The notes beneath the pieces are model-generated. The model did not search any database, had not been told where the DNA came from, and saw nothing but the letters and a program-made list of their open reading frames with translations. A stretch of 64,000 nucleotides of DNA from Chitinophaga ginsengisegetis (GTDB lineage Bacteria; Bacteroidota; Bacteroidia; Chitinophagales; Chitinophagaceae): NCBI RefSeq assembly GCF_900168065.1, contig NZ_FUZZ01000001.1, positions 3,344,623 through 3,408,622 of the forward strand, given 5' to 3'. Positions within the stretch are counted from its first letter, which is position 1, and every line of letters starts with the position of its first letter. Position numbers and translations under genes: made by a program. This document shows, in pieces, positions 1-8,066 of this stretch.

Positions 1-196
1 CGCCGTCTTTCCCACTGGCGTCCATTCCCTGTACCACCAGCAATACACAGTGCTTATGCTGTGCATACAGCAGGTTTTGAAGTTCATCCAGTTCTTCCAG
101 AATTTCCCGGGTTACCGCCTTTATCGTTTCTTTTTCCAGCTTTTTGGGAGCCGATGTGCTGATAGCTGACAATTTGATTTTACCCATGTAGCGCAT
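1..196 (-). CDS. PPK2-family polyphosphate kinase, N-terminal part (truncated by window edge)
   Basis: Only the first 65 codons are present; the gene runs off the left edge. PPK2 enzymes transfer phosphate between inorganic polyphosphate and nucleotides in the cytoplasm. The visible segment has an amphipathic, Lys/Glu-rich helix followed by a hydrophobic strand (VLLVVQ) and a Walker A motif GMDASGKDG at residues 57-65, which is the typical PPK2 P-loop with its GKD ending. Start: the outer ATG is used; a second ATG three codons further in is equally possible. It is divergent from the EamA gene. Whether it is an ADP- or AMP-specific class cannot be judged from this fragment. Confidence 0.85.
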   Translation of the reverse strand, partial: MRYMGKIKLSAISTSAPKKLEKETIKAVTREILEELDELQNLLYAQHKHCVLLVVQGMDASGKDG

Positions 197-254
197 TCTT
201 ATAAATAAATTTAACAAAATAGGGACAGAAGTGTTGCATTAACACGATTTATAT

Positions 255-286
255 TTTGCTGAATATGAAGGATACCTGCACCTTTG
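255..286 (+). promoter_or_regulatory. Bacteroidota-type promoter for the EamA gene
   Basis: TTTG at 255-258, then 20 bases, then CACCTTTG at 279-286. This fits the Bacteroidota pattern TTTG-N19-21-TAnnTTTG with one change in the first base of the -7 box. The box ends 19 nt before the ATG. Confidence 0.5.
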
Positions 287-305
287 TACTCGAAAAATAA
301 AAGAT

Positions 306-1193
306 ATGCAGCAACGTTTCGCCCATTGGGGAGTGTTTATCCTGTTATCACTCACCTGGGGCAGTTCCTTTATATTGATGAAAATAGGTCTGGAATCATT
401 TACATCCTACCAGGTAGCCAGCTTAAGACTGGTAGCTGCTGGCATTGCACTTTCTCCTTTTTTACCAAAGGCATTCAGACAAACACCCGTAAATAAGCTT
501 CCCATTATCATATTGTCCGGTATCCTGGGTAACGGTATCCCGGCCTTTCTGTTTTGTTTGGCCGAAACGGAAATCGACAGCTCTCTTGCAGGTATACTTA
601 ATGCCTTAACACCATTGATGGCCTTACTGTCCGGGATTATTATCTTTAAAAGTCCATTTAAAAAAGCGCAGCTCACCGGCATTTTCGTAGGACTGGCAGG
701 GGTAGTGTTATTGTTCACCGCCAAAGGTATCAATACAAATGGCCACTGGTATTATGCCCTGCTGGTAATTCTGGCTACCGTAAGCTATGGCGTTAATATT
801 AGTATGGTACATCATAAGCTGCAGGGTTTCAGTTCGCTGCAGTTGGGGTCTATTGCTATGTTCTTTTGTGCCCTGTTCACTTTCCCTATTTTGTGGTGCA
901 GTAATTTCTTTCCGCAGTTTTCACAACCGGATGCGCCCTGGCGGTCGCTTTCAGCGGGCCTGGTACTGGGGGTGATGGGAACCGGGGTGGCAGCTGTACT
1001 CTTTTTCCTGCTCATCAAAAAAGCGGGATCCATGCTGGCCTCAATGGTAGCATATGCGTTACCGTTAGTAGCAGTAGGGTGGGGATTAGTGGCGCATGAA
1101 ACAATTACCTGGGTCCAGGTGGGGAGCATGGGTATTATTCTGCTCGGTGTGTACCTCGTAAACAAGGCTAACAAAGTGGCTCCGGCAAAATAA
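306..1193 (+). CDS. EamA/DMT-superfamily transporter (RhaT/YdcZ-like permease)
   Basis: An inner-membrane carrier of the drug/metabolite transporter superfamily; the substrate cannot be read from sequence. The 295 residues are almost entirely hydrophobic and form about ten membrane helices in two homologous halves. Each half carries the EamA signature; the first is seen in WGSSFILMKIGLE near residue 17 and in the LNALTPLMALLSGI segment near residue 98, and the second half ends in GWGLVAHETITWVQVGSMGIILLG. It is a single-gene transcription unit, divergent from the PPK2 gene and convergent with frr, with a symmetrical terminator behind it. Confidence 0.85.
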   Translation: MQQRFAHWGVFILLSLTWGSSFILMKIGLESFTSYQVASLRLVAAGIALSPFLPKAFRQTPVNKLPIIILSGILGNGIPAFLFCLAETEIDSSLAGILNALTPLMALLSGIIIFKSPFKKAQLTGIFVGLAGVVLLFTAKGINTNGHWYYALLVILATVSYGVNISMVHHKLQGFSSLQLGSIAMFFCALFTFPILWCSNFFPQFSQPDAPWRSLSAGLVLGVMGTGVAAVLFFLLIKKAGSMLASMVAYALPLVAVGWGLVAHETITWVQVGSMGIILLGVYLVNKANKVAPAK

Positions 1194-1210
1194 GCCACTG
1201 CTAAAAAAGC

Positions 1211-1253
1211 AGCGGAGATATTAACCGGATCAGCATCCGTTAATATCTCCGCT
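1211..1253. terminator. Bidirectional hairpin between EamA gene and frr
   Basis: AGCGGAGATATTAACCGGAT at 1211-1230 pairs with its complement ending at 1253, with one bulged base and a 4-nt loop. It sits between two convergent genes, so it probably serves both, though the T-runs are short. Confidence 0.7.
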
Positions 1254-1278
1254 GTTATATTTTCAGGCTATAAAACTC

Positions 1279-1842
1279 TTAAATAGCCATAATTTCTTTC
1301 TCTTTTACTTCGCAGTGTTTATCGATCAGCGTAATGTGCTTGTCGGTTAATTGCTGGATATCGGCTTCTGCATCCTTGGCAGTATCTTCACTTAAACCGT
1401 CTTTCTGCAATTTTTTAACTGCTTCAATAGCATCCCTGCGGATATTCCTGATGGCTACTTTTGCCTGTTCGCCTTCGTTATTCACCTTTTTCACAAATTC
1501 TTTCCTGCGTTCTTCGGTTAATGGCGGGAGGAATAAACGGATGATAACCCCGTCGTTTTGTGGATTGAGACCAATATTAGATGCAATAATGGCTCTTTCA
1601 ATAGGTTGCAGCATGTTTTTTTCCCAGGGCTGAATGGTCAGGGTACGGGCATCTGCAATGCTTACGTTAGCTACCTGGTTTAGTGCAGTTGGTGCGCCAT
1701 AATAGTCAACAAAGATACCATCCAGTATTTGCGGATTGGCTTTCCCGGCTCTGATTTTTGTAAGTTCCAATTCCAGGTGCCCGATAGCTTTCTTCATCGA
1801 GTCCGCTGCCTCATCAATGATAAGCGTTAGATCATCTTGCAT
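1279..1842 (-). CDS. frr: Ribosome-recycling factor
   Basis: Releases ribosomes from mRNA after termination, together with EF-G, in the cytoplasm. At 187 residues it has the usual RRF length. Recognisable family features are the N-terminal helix with HLELELTKIRAGKANPQIL (residues 22-40), the central Asn/Val-rich segment, the conserved PPLTEERRKEFVKKV near residue 107, and a C-terminal helix ending in a Lys/Glu-rich stretch. It is not next to pyrH, its common partner in other bacteria; the gene upstream on the same strand is the WecA-like transferase, 107 bp away, and frr has its own good promoter in that gap. Confidence 0.97.
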   Translation of the reverse strand: MQDDLTLIIDEAADSMKKAIGHLELELTKIRAGKANPQILDGIFVDYYGAPTALNQVANVSIADARTLTIQPWEKNMLQPIERAIIASNIGLNPQNDGVIIRLFLPPLTEERRKEFVKKVNNEGEQAKVAIRNIRRDAIEAVKKLQKDGLSEDTAKDAEADIQQLTDKHITLIDKHCEVKEKEIMAI

Positions 1843-1864
1843 AACATAAATAGTTAAGTGCGTG

Positions 1865-1895
1865 CAAACCTACAGGTTTTCTTTTAATCGTCAAA
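1865..1895 (-). promoter_or_regulatory. Promoter of frr
   Basis: On the minus strand TTTG (1895-1892), 19 bases, then TAGGTTTG (1872-1865): a complete match to the Bacteroidota -33/-7 pattern, ending 22 nt before the frr ATG. This is the best promoter match I found in the window. Confidence 0.7.
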
Positions 1896-1949
1896 GCAAC
1901 GCCCTGATAATGGAAGTAGAAATGCTTACAAATAACCACAACAAAAGGA

Positions 1950-3092
1950 TTATTTATCTTGTAATACACCCTCTGTTGTAACACGCAATATTTTGGTGGC
2001 TTCTTTTGCTGTTGCCGCTGCTGGCTGTACTACCGGTTCTGGTATAGCTTTCACAGCCAGTTTCTTCCGGCGTGCCAGGTATAATATTCCTGTAAAAAAG
2101 GTAGCAGAACCTATTACAACCATTAACAACCAGGTAGCGCCCATTCCCTGCAGCACAAATGCACCAAGTATGTAGGTAGCATTAATGGCTACGGAAACCA
2201 GCGTGGTTTGCCTGTGATTGAGCTTCAGGTCCAGCAGGTAGTGATGGATATGGTTTCTGTCGGCAGTGAAAGGAGATCTTCCCTGTAACATACGAACAGC
2301 GAATACGCGTAAAGTATCAAATAAAGGTACGATCAGAATGGCAAAAGCCACAGCTGGTGTAGCTCCGATTGGCATCTTACCGGCCGGGTTCCCTGCCACA
2401 TCAATGAATTTCAGCACCAGCACCGCATTTACCAATCCTATCAGTAAGGATCCCGTATCACCCATAAAAATGCGGGCGGGGGAAATATTATATATAAGAA
2501 AACTGGCCAGTCCACCTGCCAGTGCAAAACCAATGACTGCATAAGTGATTTCACCTACATGCAGAAAATAAGCCCCCAGTACGGCACTTACCAGCAATCC
2601 GATGCTGCCGGCATGACCATCTACCCCGTCTATCAGGTTGAAAGCATTGATTACCACAATAAAAGTGAAATAGGTCAGCATCAGGCTGATATTGGGAGGC
2701 ATAGCATAAATGCCCATGAAGCCATACATGCTTGTAATCTGCAGATTGCCCAGGTAGATAATAGCGAAAGAGGCTGCCAGCTGCCCGATTAATTTCTTTA
2801 ACGGAGACAGCCCTACGATATCATCTTTCATACCTACCATGAAAATGATAAAGAACGCCGCCATCATGTATTGAAATGGCGAGTTGGCTAACGCGGGTAC
2901 GCAGATAGCAGTGGCAATTATAAATCCGGAGAAAAAACCGATTCCTCCGAGCGTTGGTATACGCTGTTTATGCGTCTTTCTTTCGTCCGGTTCGTCGTAT
3001 AAATGCTTTAATTCCGCCACTCTAATCAGTATTGGAATAGAAAAATAGGTAACAACAAAACTTAGGACGGTAGCAATTAATACATTCTCCAT
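1950..3092 (-). CDS. WecA/TagO-like undecaprenyl-phosphate sugar-1-phosphate transferase
   Basis: Integral membrane enzyme of the MraY/WecA glycosyltransferase family 4. It moves a UDP-activated HexNAc-1-phosphate onto undecaprenyl phosphate, the first step of O-antigen or capsule-type glycan assembly. The 380 residues contain about ten membrane helices and the diagnostic loops: DEPDERKTHKQRIPTLGG (33-50), KDD (89-91), NLIDGVDGHAG (152-162), FMGDTGSLLIG (209-219) and the HIHH loop (281-284) that marks the WecA/TagO branch rather than MraY. The C-terminal 40 residues are an Ala/Pro-rich cytoplasmic tail. The sugar specificity is inferred only from the family. A -7 box lies just upstream. Confidence 0.9.
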   Translation of the reverse strand: MENVLIATVLSFVVTYFSIPILIRVAELKHLYDEPDERKTHKQRIPTLGGIGFFSGFIIATAICVPALANSPFQYMMAAFFIIFMVGMKDDIVGLSPLKKLIGQLAASFAIIYLGNLQITSMYGFMGIYAMPPNISLMLTYFTFIVVINAFNLIDGVDGHAGSIGLLVSAVLGAYFLHVGEITYAVIGFALAGGLASFLIYNISPARIFMGDTGSLLIGLVNAVLVLKFIDVAGNPAGKMPIGATPAVAFAILIVPLFDTLRVFAVRMLQGRSPFTADRNHIHHYLLDLKLNHRQTTLVSVAINATYILGAFVLQGMGATWLLMVVIGSATFFTGILYLARRKKLAVKAIPEPVVQPAAATAKEATKILRVTTEGVLQDK

Positions 3093-3110
3093 TAGTGGGG
3101 CTTAATTGTG

Positions 3111-3118
3111 CAAAGATA
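3111..3118 (-). promoter_or_regulatory. -7 box of the WecA-like gene
   Basis: Minus-strand TATCTTTG matches TAnnTTTG exactly and ends 18 nt before the ATG. I see no clear -33 element at the right spacing. Confidence 0.5.
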
Positions 3119-3223
3119 TTAATTTCAACGAAATGTGAAAAGAAACGTTAAAAAAATCAACTTTTTTAATACTTTGAGATCGCAAAAAAACATTCAACAG
3201 CCACAAATTCTACGAAATTCTAT

Positions 3224-3231
3224 TAGTTTTG
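3224..3231 (+). promoter_or_regulatory. -7 box of the transketolase half gene
   Basis: TAGTTTTG matches TAnnTTTG and ends 23 nt before the ATG at 3255. It lies inside a longer reading frame that could begin at 3135, which argues for the shorter protein. Confidence 0.5.
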
Positions 3232-3254
3232 CGGCACAAAAATTAACAACTATC

Positions 3255-4091
3255 ATGCCACAGCTCAAAGATATTGCTACTCAGGTAAGGAGAGATATTG
3301 TACGGATGGTACATGGCGTTCAAAGCGGTCACCCCGGAGGTTCATTAGGTTGCGCCGACTTTCTGACTGCATTGTATTTCAAGGTAATGGATCACAAACC
3401 GGAACCTTTTGATATGGATGGTAAGAACCAGGACTTGTTCTTCCTGTCCAATGGACATATTTCACCAGTGTTCTATAGCGCACTGGCCCGTTCTGGCTAC
3501 TTCCCCGTACAGGAACTGAGCACTTTCCGTAAGCTGAACTCCCGCCTGCAGGGCCACCCCACCACCCACGAACACTTACCGGGCGTACGCATCGCTTCCG
3601 GCTCCCTGGGCCAGGGCATGAGCGTGGCAATAGGCGCAGCGCTCGCTAAAAAACTCAATAACGATAAAAACCTGGTATTCTCCCTGCACGGAGACGGTGA
3701 GCTGGAAGAAGGACAAATATGGGAATCCGTAATGTTTGCTCCTCATCATAAAGTAGATAATCTTATCATCACCGTTGATCTGAATGGTCAGCAAATTGAT
3801 GGAACTACAGATGATGTTGCCGGCCTCGGTGATGTAGGCGCTAAATTCGAAGTATTCGGATGGCTCGTTCTGCACATGAATGGTAACGATATGGATGATG
3901 TTGTTGCCACACTGGAAAAAGCCAAAAGCCTTACCGGTCAGGGTAAACCCATTGCTATTATCATGAAAACCGTTATGGGTCAGGGTGTTGACTTCATGGA
4001 AGGCCACCACGAATGGCATGGTATCGCTCCAAGTGACGAACAACTCGCCAAAGCACTGGCTCAGTTACCAGAAACATTAGGCGACTATTAA
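3255..4091 (+). CDS. Transketolase, N-terminal (TPP-binding) subunit
   Basis: N-terminal half of a split transketolase of the pentose phosphate pathway; it supplies the pyrophosphate-binding part of the thiamine diphosphate site. From the ATG at 3255 it is 278 residues, the normal size for this subunit. Family motifs seen: SGHPGGSLGCADFL near residue 24, ASGSLGQGMSVAIGAAL near residue 115 and GDGELEEGQIWE near residue 145. The frame could begin at 3135, but those 40 extra residues are not transketolase-like and a -7 box lies within them. The catalytic C-terminal subunit, often the next gene, is absent here: a large palindromic terminator and a convergent permease gene follow. Confidence 0.93.
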   Translation: MPQLKDIATQVRRDIVRMVHGVQSGHPGGSLGCADFLTALYFKVMDHKPEPFDMDGKNQDLFFLSNGHISPVFYSALARSGYFPVQELSTFRKLNSRLQGHPTTHEHLPGVRIASGSLGQGMSVAIGAALAKKLNNDKNLVFSLHGDGELEEGQIWESVMFAPHHKVDNLIITVDLNGQQIDGTTDDVAGLGDVGAKFEVFGWLVLHMNGNDMDDVVATLEKAKSLTGQGKPIAIIMKTVMGQGVDFMEGHHEWHGIAPSDEQLAKALAQLPETLGDY

Positions 4092-4101
4092 TTGTAGTTA
4101 C

Positions 4102-4161
4102 TTAAAAATATTAAAAAAGGAGGAGCATGAATTCATGCTCCTCCTTTTTTAATATTTTTAA
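4102..4161. terminator. 60-bp perfect palindrome acting as bidirectional terminator
   Basis: Thirty bases on each side of the centre (4131/4132, inside GAATTC) are exactly complementary. The outer parts are A/T runs and the inner stem is GGAGGAGCATG. It begins 11 nt after the transketolase stop and ends 11 nt before the stop codon of the convergent permease gene, so each strand shows a GC stem followed by a T-run. Confidence 0.9.
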
Positions 4162-4172
4162 TCAGGTCCTTA

Positions 4173-5396
4173 TCAGGTGGCCTTCAGTGTTATCGCTTCC
4201 ACCGCCGCTCTTCTCGCCGGATACCAGCTGGCAGCCACACCTATCACTATAATCGTAACAAACACCAGCAGGAAATCTGCCGCATGCATACTCACCGGGT
4301 ATGAATCCACCAGGAAAGAGGTTCCCTCCAGCTTAATAATACCAAAATGCTGTTGCAACACACAAAAGGTGATGCCCAAACCAAAGCCCAGCGCGGTTCC
4401 TATCCCTGCAATGATCAGTCCTTCTGCCAGGAAGATGCGCATAATCAATGATTTACGCGCACCCATTGCCTTCAGGATCGTAATATCTTTTTGCTTTTCT
4501 ATCACCAGCATGTACAAAGAGCCAATCATATTAAAAGCGGCAATGATCATAATAAAGCTAAGTATCACGTATACCGCCCACTTCTCCGTTTGCATAATGG
4601 CATACAGCGATTGATTCTGCTCATACCGGGTTTGCACTTTGTAATGGCTCCCCAGCAACTTTTCAAGTTGCACTTTCAGTTCTTTATCGTTTATCCCTGC
4701 CCGTGTCCCGATTTCCAGCGACGACATCTCATCGTCCCCCATCTGCAACAGGCCCCTTAAAAATTCAATGTTTGTAATAACATACTTGCTGTTAAACTCC
4801 TGCTGAATAGCAAAAGTTCCGGCAGGATACAAAACGCCATTGTTCAGCGCATCCTCAGGGGTTACAAAAGCATTCACATTCCTGCGGGGAAGATATACCG
4901 TAACAGGTGCAATACTATGCACTACATCCACGCCCAGCGCGCCTTCCAGCTCTAACCCCAGCACCGCCCGGTAAGCGACACTGTCGCCGGTGTCAAAACG
5001 TCCCCGGATAATGTTGCTTTTCACATCCGTAACATAATTGTAACTGCTGTCAACGCCCTTCAACACTGCAATCGTAGGCTCGTCACCGTAGCGCAGCACC
5101 GCCTTCTCTTCAATTACCCGGGAGAAATGGGCCACACCCGGCACCGCTGCTATTTGCTGCAACTGCGCAGGCGTAAGGATAATTGTTTTACCGGTAACCG
5201 GCGCAATCTTCACCGCGGGATAAAAAGAGGAGTAAAGGGATTTTACCAGGCCCTCAAAGCCGTTGAATACACTCAGTATCACAATGAGGGCGCCTGTCCC
5301 AACTGCAATTGCCGCCACACTTACCCAGGCAATGATATTGATAGCATTGGTAGATTTTTTTGCCCGGAAGTAACGGGAAGCAAATTGCCAAACCAT
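4173..5396 (-). CDS. LolC/LolE-type ABC transporter permease (FtsX family)
   Basis: Inner-membrane permease of the MacB/FtsX superfamily. LolC/E members extract lipoproteins from the inner membrane for delivery to the outer membrane. The 407 residues show one N-terminal membrane helix (about 20-45, VSVAAIAVGTGALIVILSVFNG), a large periplasmic domain (about 50-265), and three C-terminal helices containing the FtsX segment ILKAMGARKSLIMRIFLAEG (about 308-327). The N-terminal FASRYFRAKKSTNAINIIAW is typical of LolC/E-like proteins. No ATPase gene is adjacent. It lies 43 bp downstream of rbfA, probably in the same operon; in Bacteroidota I recall this pairing as common, but I have not checked it. 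Confidence 0.85.
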   Translation of the reverse strand: MVWQFASRYFRAKKSTNAINIIAWVSVAAIAVGTGALIVILSVFNGFEGLVKSLYSSFYPAVKIAPVTGKTIILTPAQLQQIAAVPGVAHFSRVIEEKAVLRYGDEPTIAVLKGVDSSYNYVTDVKSNIIRGRFDTGDSVAYRAVLGLELEGALGVDVVHSIAPVTVYLPRRNVNAFVTPEDALNNGVLYPAGTFAIQQEFNSKYVITNIEFLRGLLQMGDDEMSSLEIGTRAGINDKELKVQLEKLLGSHYKVQTRYEQNQSLYAIMQTEKWAVYVILSFIMIIAAFNMIGSLYMLVIEKQKDITILKAMGARKSLIMRIFLAEGLIIAGIGTALGFGLGITFCVLQQHFGIIKLEGTSFLVDSYPVSMHAADFLLVFVTIIVIGVAASWYPARRAAVEAITLKAT

Positions 5397-5439
5397 GTAT
5401 TTGTAGAATTACGAATGAAGAATAAAGAATCCGTAACCC

Positions 5440-5820
5440 TTATTTCTTGCCATCCTTAATGTTGGCGTCATCTTCCTTGATCTTCTTAAACAATTCTTCC
5501 ATCTTAAACACATAGTCAAGGGTATCATCCAAAAAGAAGCTCAGCTCGGGGATTCTGCGCAATTGTTTACCTAATCCTATTCCGAGTAACTTCTTGATTT
5601 CACCCATTCTTTCCTTGATCCGCTCCAGCATCTCAGAAGGAGCTTTGATCTGGAACATACTCAGGTATACCTTCGCTTCCAGCAGGTCTGGGGTCATCTT
5701 CACGGCAGCAACAGATATCATTCCCCCATCCACCACGTTAAATCCCAACCGCTGAAAAATACCACTCAGCTCCTGCTGCACAAGTTGTCCTATTTGTTTC
5801 TGCCTTTTAGTTTCCTGCAT
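5440..5820 (-). CDS. rbfA: Ribosome-binding factor A
   Basis: Helps mature the 30S subunit by acting on the 16S rRNA 5' end. The 126 residues have the family's N-terminal RQKQIGQLVQQELSGIFQRL, the central KVYLSMF segment, and the C-terminal LRRIPELSFFLDDTLDYVFKMEELFKKI, a clear RbfA signature. A Lys/Asp-rich tail ends the protein. It is the first gene of a probable two-gene unit with the LolC/E-type permease and is divergent from the MsbA-like gene. Confidence 0.95.
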   Translation of the reverse strand: MQETKRQKQIGQLVQQELSGIFQRLGFNVVDGGMISVAAVKMTPDLLEAKVYLSMFQIKAPSEMLERIKERMGEIKKLLGIGLGKQLRRIPELSFFLDDTLDYVFKMEELFKKIKEDDANIKDGKK

Positions 5821-5983
5821 CTCATTCAGTTTTAATCGTTAGTAAAACAGTCTGCGTACGATAATAACATAATTACCCCGCCCCGCCAAACCATAACCGG
5901 CTGCCAGCAGCCCGTCAGTTGCGAAATTAACCATTTCCGGCAAAGAATAGCCGCATTTACACCCCCTCATACCTTAATTATGC

Positions 5984-5991
5984 TATTTTTG
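5984..5991 (+). promoter_or_regulatory. -7 box of the MsbA-like gene
   Basis: TATTTTTG, a full match to TAnnTTTG, 26 nt before the ATG. The -33 element is not clear (a TTTA lies slightly too far upstream). Confidence 0.5.
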
Positions 5992-6017
5992 CCAGCAAGT
6001 TAAACAGACTACCAGGA

Positions 6018-7850
6018 ATGAAGACATTCAAGCGATTACTACGATTTGCCACACCTTTGCACCATTATCTGCCCGAATATGTGATATATACTTTTATAGG
6101 TATCATATTCGGTATGGTCAATTTTGCAATGCTGATTCCACTACTGACCGTTATTTTTAACCAGGTGGGAGAAATTCCCCAGGCACTGCCGGAACCACAT
6201 TTCACCTTCTCTATTAACTACTTCATTGACCTGTTCAACTACTATTTCTACAATTTCATCAGGGCCAGCGGCTCCAAACAAAGCGCCCTGTACTTTGTTT
6301 GTGCAGTGATAGGCGTGTGTATCGTGATCGCCAACTTTGGCCGCTACATGAGTGCCAGGGTAATGGTACGGCTTAAAATGACCGTCCTGTCCAGGCTACG
6401 TATACGCCTCTATGAAAAATTCACGCAACAATCATTATCATTTTACAGCGATCAGCAAAAAGGAGATCTGCTTTCTTCCATGACCAACGATGTACAGGAA
6501 ATTGAAAACAGTGTGATCAACGCCATACAAACACTGCTGCGCGATCCATTCATTATAATCGGCTACTTCGCAGCGCTGTTCTATCTCTCTGTAAAACTCA
6601 CCCTGTTCACCATCGTATTCTTTCCTATCTCCGGTTTACTGATATCTTATGTATCCAAAAAATTAAAACTAAAAGGTAAATTCAGCCAGGACCTGCTGGG
6701 AAAAATCCTTTCAGTAACAGAAGAAACACTGAGCGGTATCCGGATCATACAATCCTTTACTGCAGAGCGTTTCATGAAAAATAAATTCGGTGAGGTAAAC
6801 ACCCGGTTTGTGAAAGTGAGTAAGTCGATGTACAACCAGCGCGAACTGGCTTCTCCTATTTCTGAAATACTTGGGGTAATCGTTATCGTTATCCTCGTGA
6901 TCTATGGAGGAAGCCTCGTATTATCGGGCAGCGAACTGCTTACCGGCGCTACCTTCATGACCTATCTTGTTTTCTACTCACAGATCATGCAGCCTGCAAA
7001 AAACGTATCTACTTCCATTACTACTATACAAAAAGGAATGGTGGCCAGTGAAAGGATTTTCAAAATTCTGGATGCACCGGTCGCCATCCACGAAAAGCCT
7101 GATGCACGCGCTGTGAGCGGGTTTAATAGCAGCGTGGAATACGATGATGTTTCCTTTAAATACGAACAGCAATATGTGCTGAAGCACATCCGGCTTACTA
7201 TTAATAAGGGGCAGATGATAGCGCTTGTTGGCCGCAGTGGTGCGGGCAAATCCACGATGGCCGATATTTTACCACGCTTCTATGATGTAAATGAAGGTGC
7301 CATTCGTATAGACGGTACCGATATACGCGACCTGAAAGTACACGACCTCCGCAGCCTGATCGGTGTTGTATCGCAGGAAGCCATTCTCTTTAATGATACA
7401 GTACTGAACAATATTGCCTTTGGTCAGCCAAAGGCCGACAGGGAGGCCATTATAACCGCTGCAAAAATTGCCAATGCACATGAATTTATTGAACAGCTGG
7501 ACAACGGTTATGACACCATTATTGGCGACCGCGGGCTGAAACTCAGCGGGGGCCAGCGTCAACGCCTTACCATTGCACGCGCTATTTTCAAAAATCCTCC
7601 TATTCTCATATTGGATGAAGCCACTTCCGCACTGGATACGGAGTCCGAAAAACTGGTACAGGCAGCGCTGGATAAGCTCATGCAAAACCGCACCACCATT
7701 GTAATCGCACACCGGTTGAGTACCATACAACATGCCAGTGAAATCATTGTAATGGACCAGGGAGAAATCAAAGAACGTGGTACCCACGATGCATTGCTGA
7801 AGCAGCATGGCATCTATCACAAACTGGTGGAAATGCAGGAATTTAAATAA
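6018..7850 (+). CDS. MsbA-like ABC exporter (fused membrane and ATPase domains)
   Basis: Half-transporter that would homodimerise in the inner membrane; the closest role in Bacteroidota is lipid or lipid A export, but the substrate is inferred. The 610 residues have an N-terminal six-helix ABC transmembrane domain (to about 345) with an enlarged loop between helices 1 and 2, then a nucleotide-binding domain with Walker A VGRSGAGKST (near 401), signature LSGGQRQR (near 505) and Walker B ILILDEATSALD (near 527), and the H-loop VIAHRLST. It is a monocistronic unit with its own -7 box and two hairpins downstream. Confidence 0.9.
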   Translation: MKTFKRLLRFATPLHHYLPEYVIYTFIGIIFGMVNFAMLIPLLTVIFNQVGEIPQALPEPHFTFSINYFIDLFNYYFYNFIRASGSKQSALYFVCAVIGVCIVIANFGRYMSARVMVRLKMTVLSRLRIRLYEKFTQQSLSFYSDQQKGDLLSSMTNDVQEIENSVINAIQTLLRDPFIIIGYFAALFYLSVKLTLFTIVFFPISGLLISYVSKKLKLKGKFSQDLLGKILSVTEETLSGIRIIQSFTAERFMKNKFGEVNTRFVKVSKSMYNQRELASPISEILGVIVIVILVIYGGSLVLSGSELLTGATFMTYLVFYSQIMQPAKNVSTSITTIQKGMVASERIFKILDAPVAIHEKPDARAVSGFNSSVEYDDVSFKYEQQYVLKHIRLTINKGQMIALVGRSGAGKSTMADILPRFYDVNEGAIRIDGTDIRDLKVHDLRSLIGVVSQEAILFNDTVLNNIAFGQPKADREAIITAAKIANAHEFIEQLDNGYDTIIGDRGLKLSGGQRQRLTIARAIFKNPPILILDEATSALDTESEKLVQAALDKLMQNRTTIVIAHRLSTIQHASEIIVMDQGEIKERGTHDALLKQHGIYHKLVEMQEFK

Positions 7851-7885
7851 AGGAATCCTAACGTTAAAGCATATACGCAATATTG

Positions 7886-7921
7886 CACGTTCCGCTCAAA
7901 AAGTGGAACGTGTTGCGTTTT
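7886..7921 (+). terminator. Probable terminator of the MsbA-like gene
   Basis: CACGTTCCGCT at 7886-7896 pairs with AGTGGAACGTG at 7902-7912 (one G-T pair, 5-nt loop), followed by a weak T-rich stretch. Confidence 0.6.
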
Positions 7922-7963
7922 ATCCATCTCCACATGGCTTTCCATAACATTTTCTTCTTCCCA

Positions 7964-7990
7964 AAAAACCGTAACAGGTACGGTTTTTGT
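7964..7990 (+). terminator. Second hairpin upstream of the GT2-HAD gene
   Basis: AAAAACCGTA (7964-7973) and TACGGTTTTT (7979-7988) form a perfect 10-bp stem with a 5-nt loop, followed by more T-rich sequence. It could be a back-up terminator or a leader structure. Confidence 0.6.
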
Positions 7991-8066
7991 TATTGAAGCG
8001 CCCTGACAATGCCAACACCAGCTCTTTGCAGCACTTATTTTTTAACCTTTAACATAGCGAACTCCT

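Noticed and set aside
3135..3254. Forty-residue N-terminal extension of the transketolase half
   Set aside because: Sequence is Lys/Asn-rich and unlike transketolase; a -7 box lies within it, so the gene starts at 3255.
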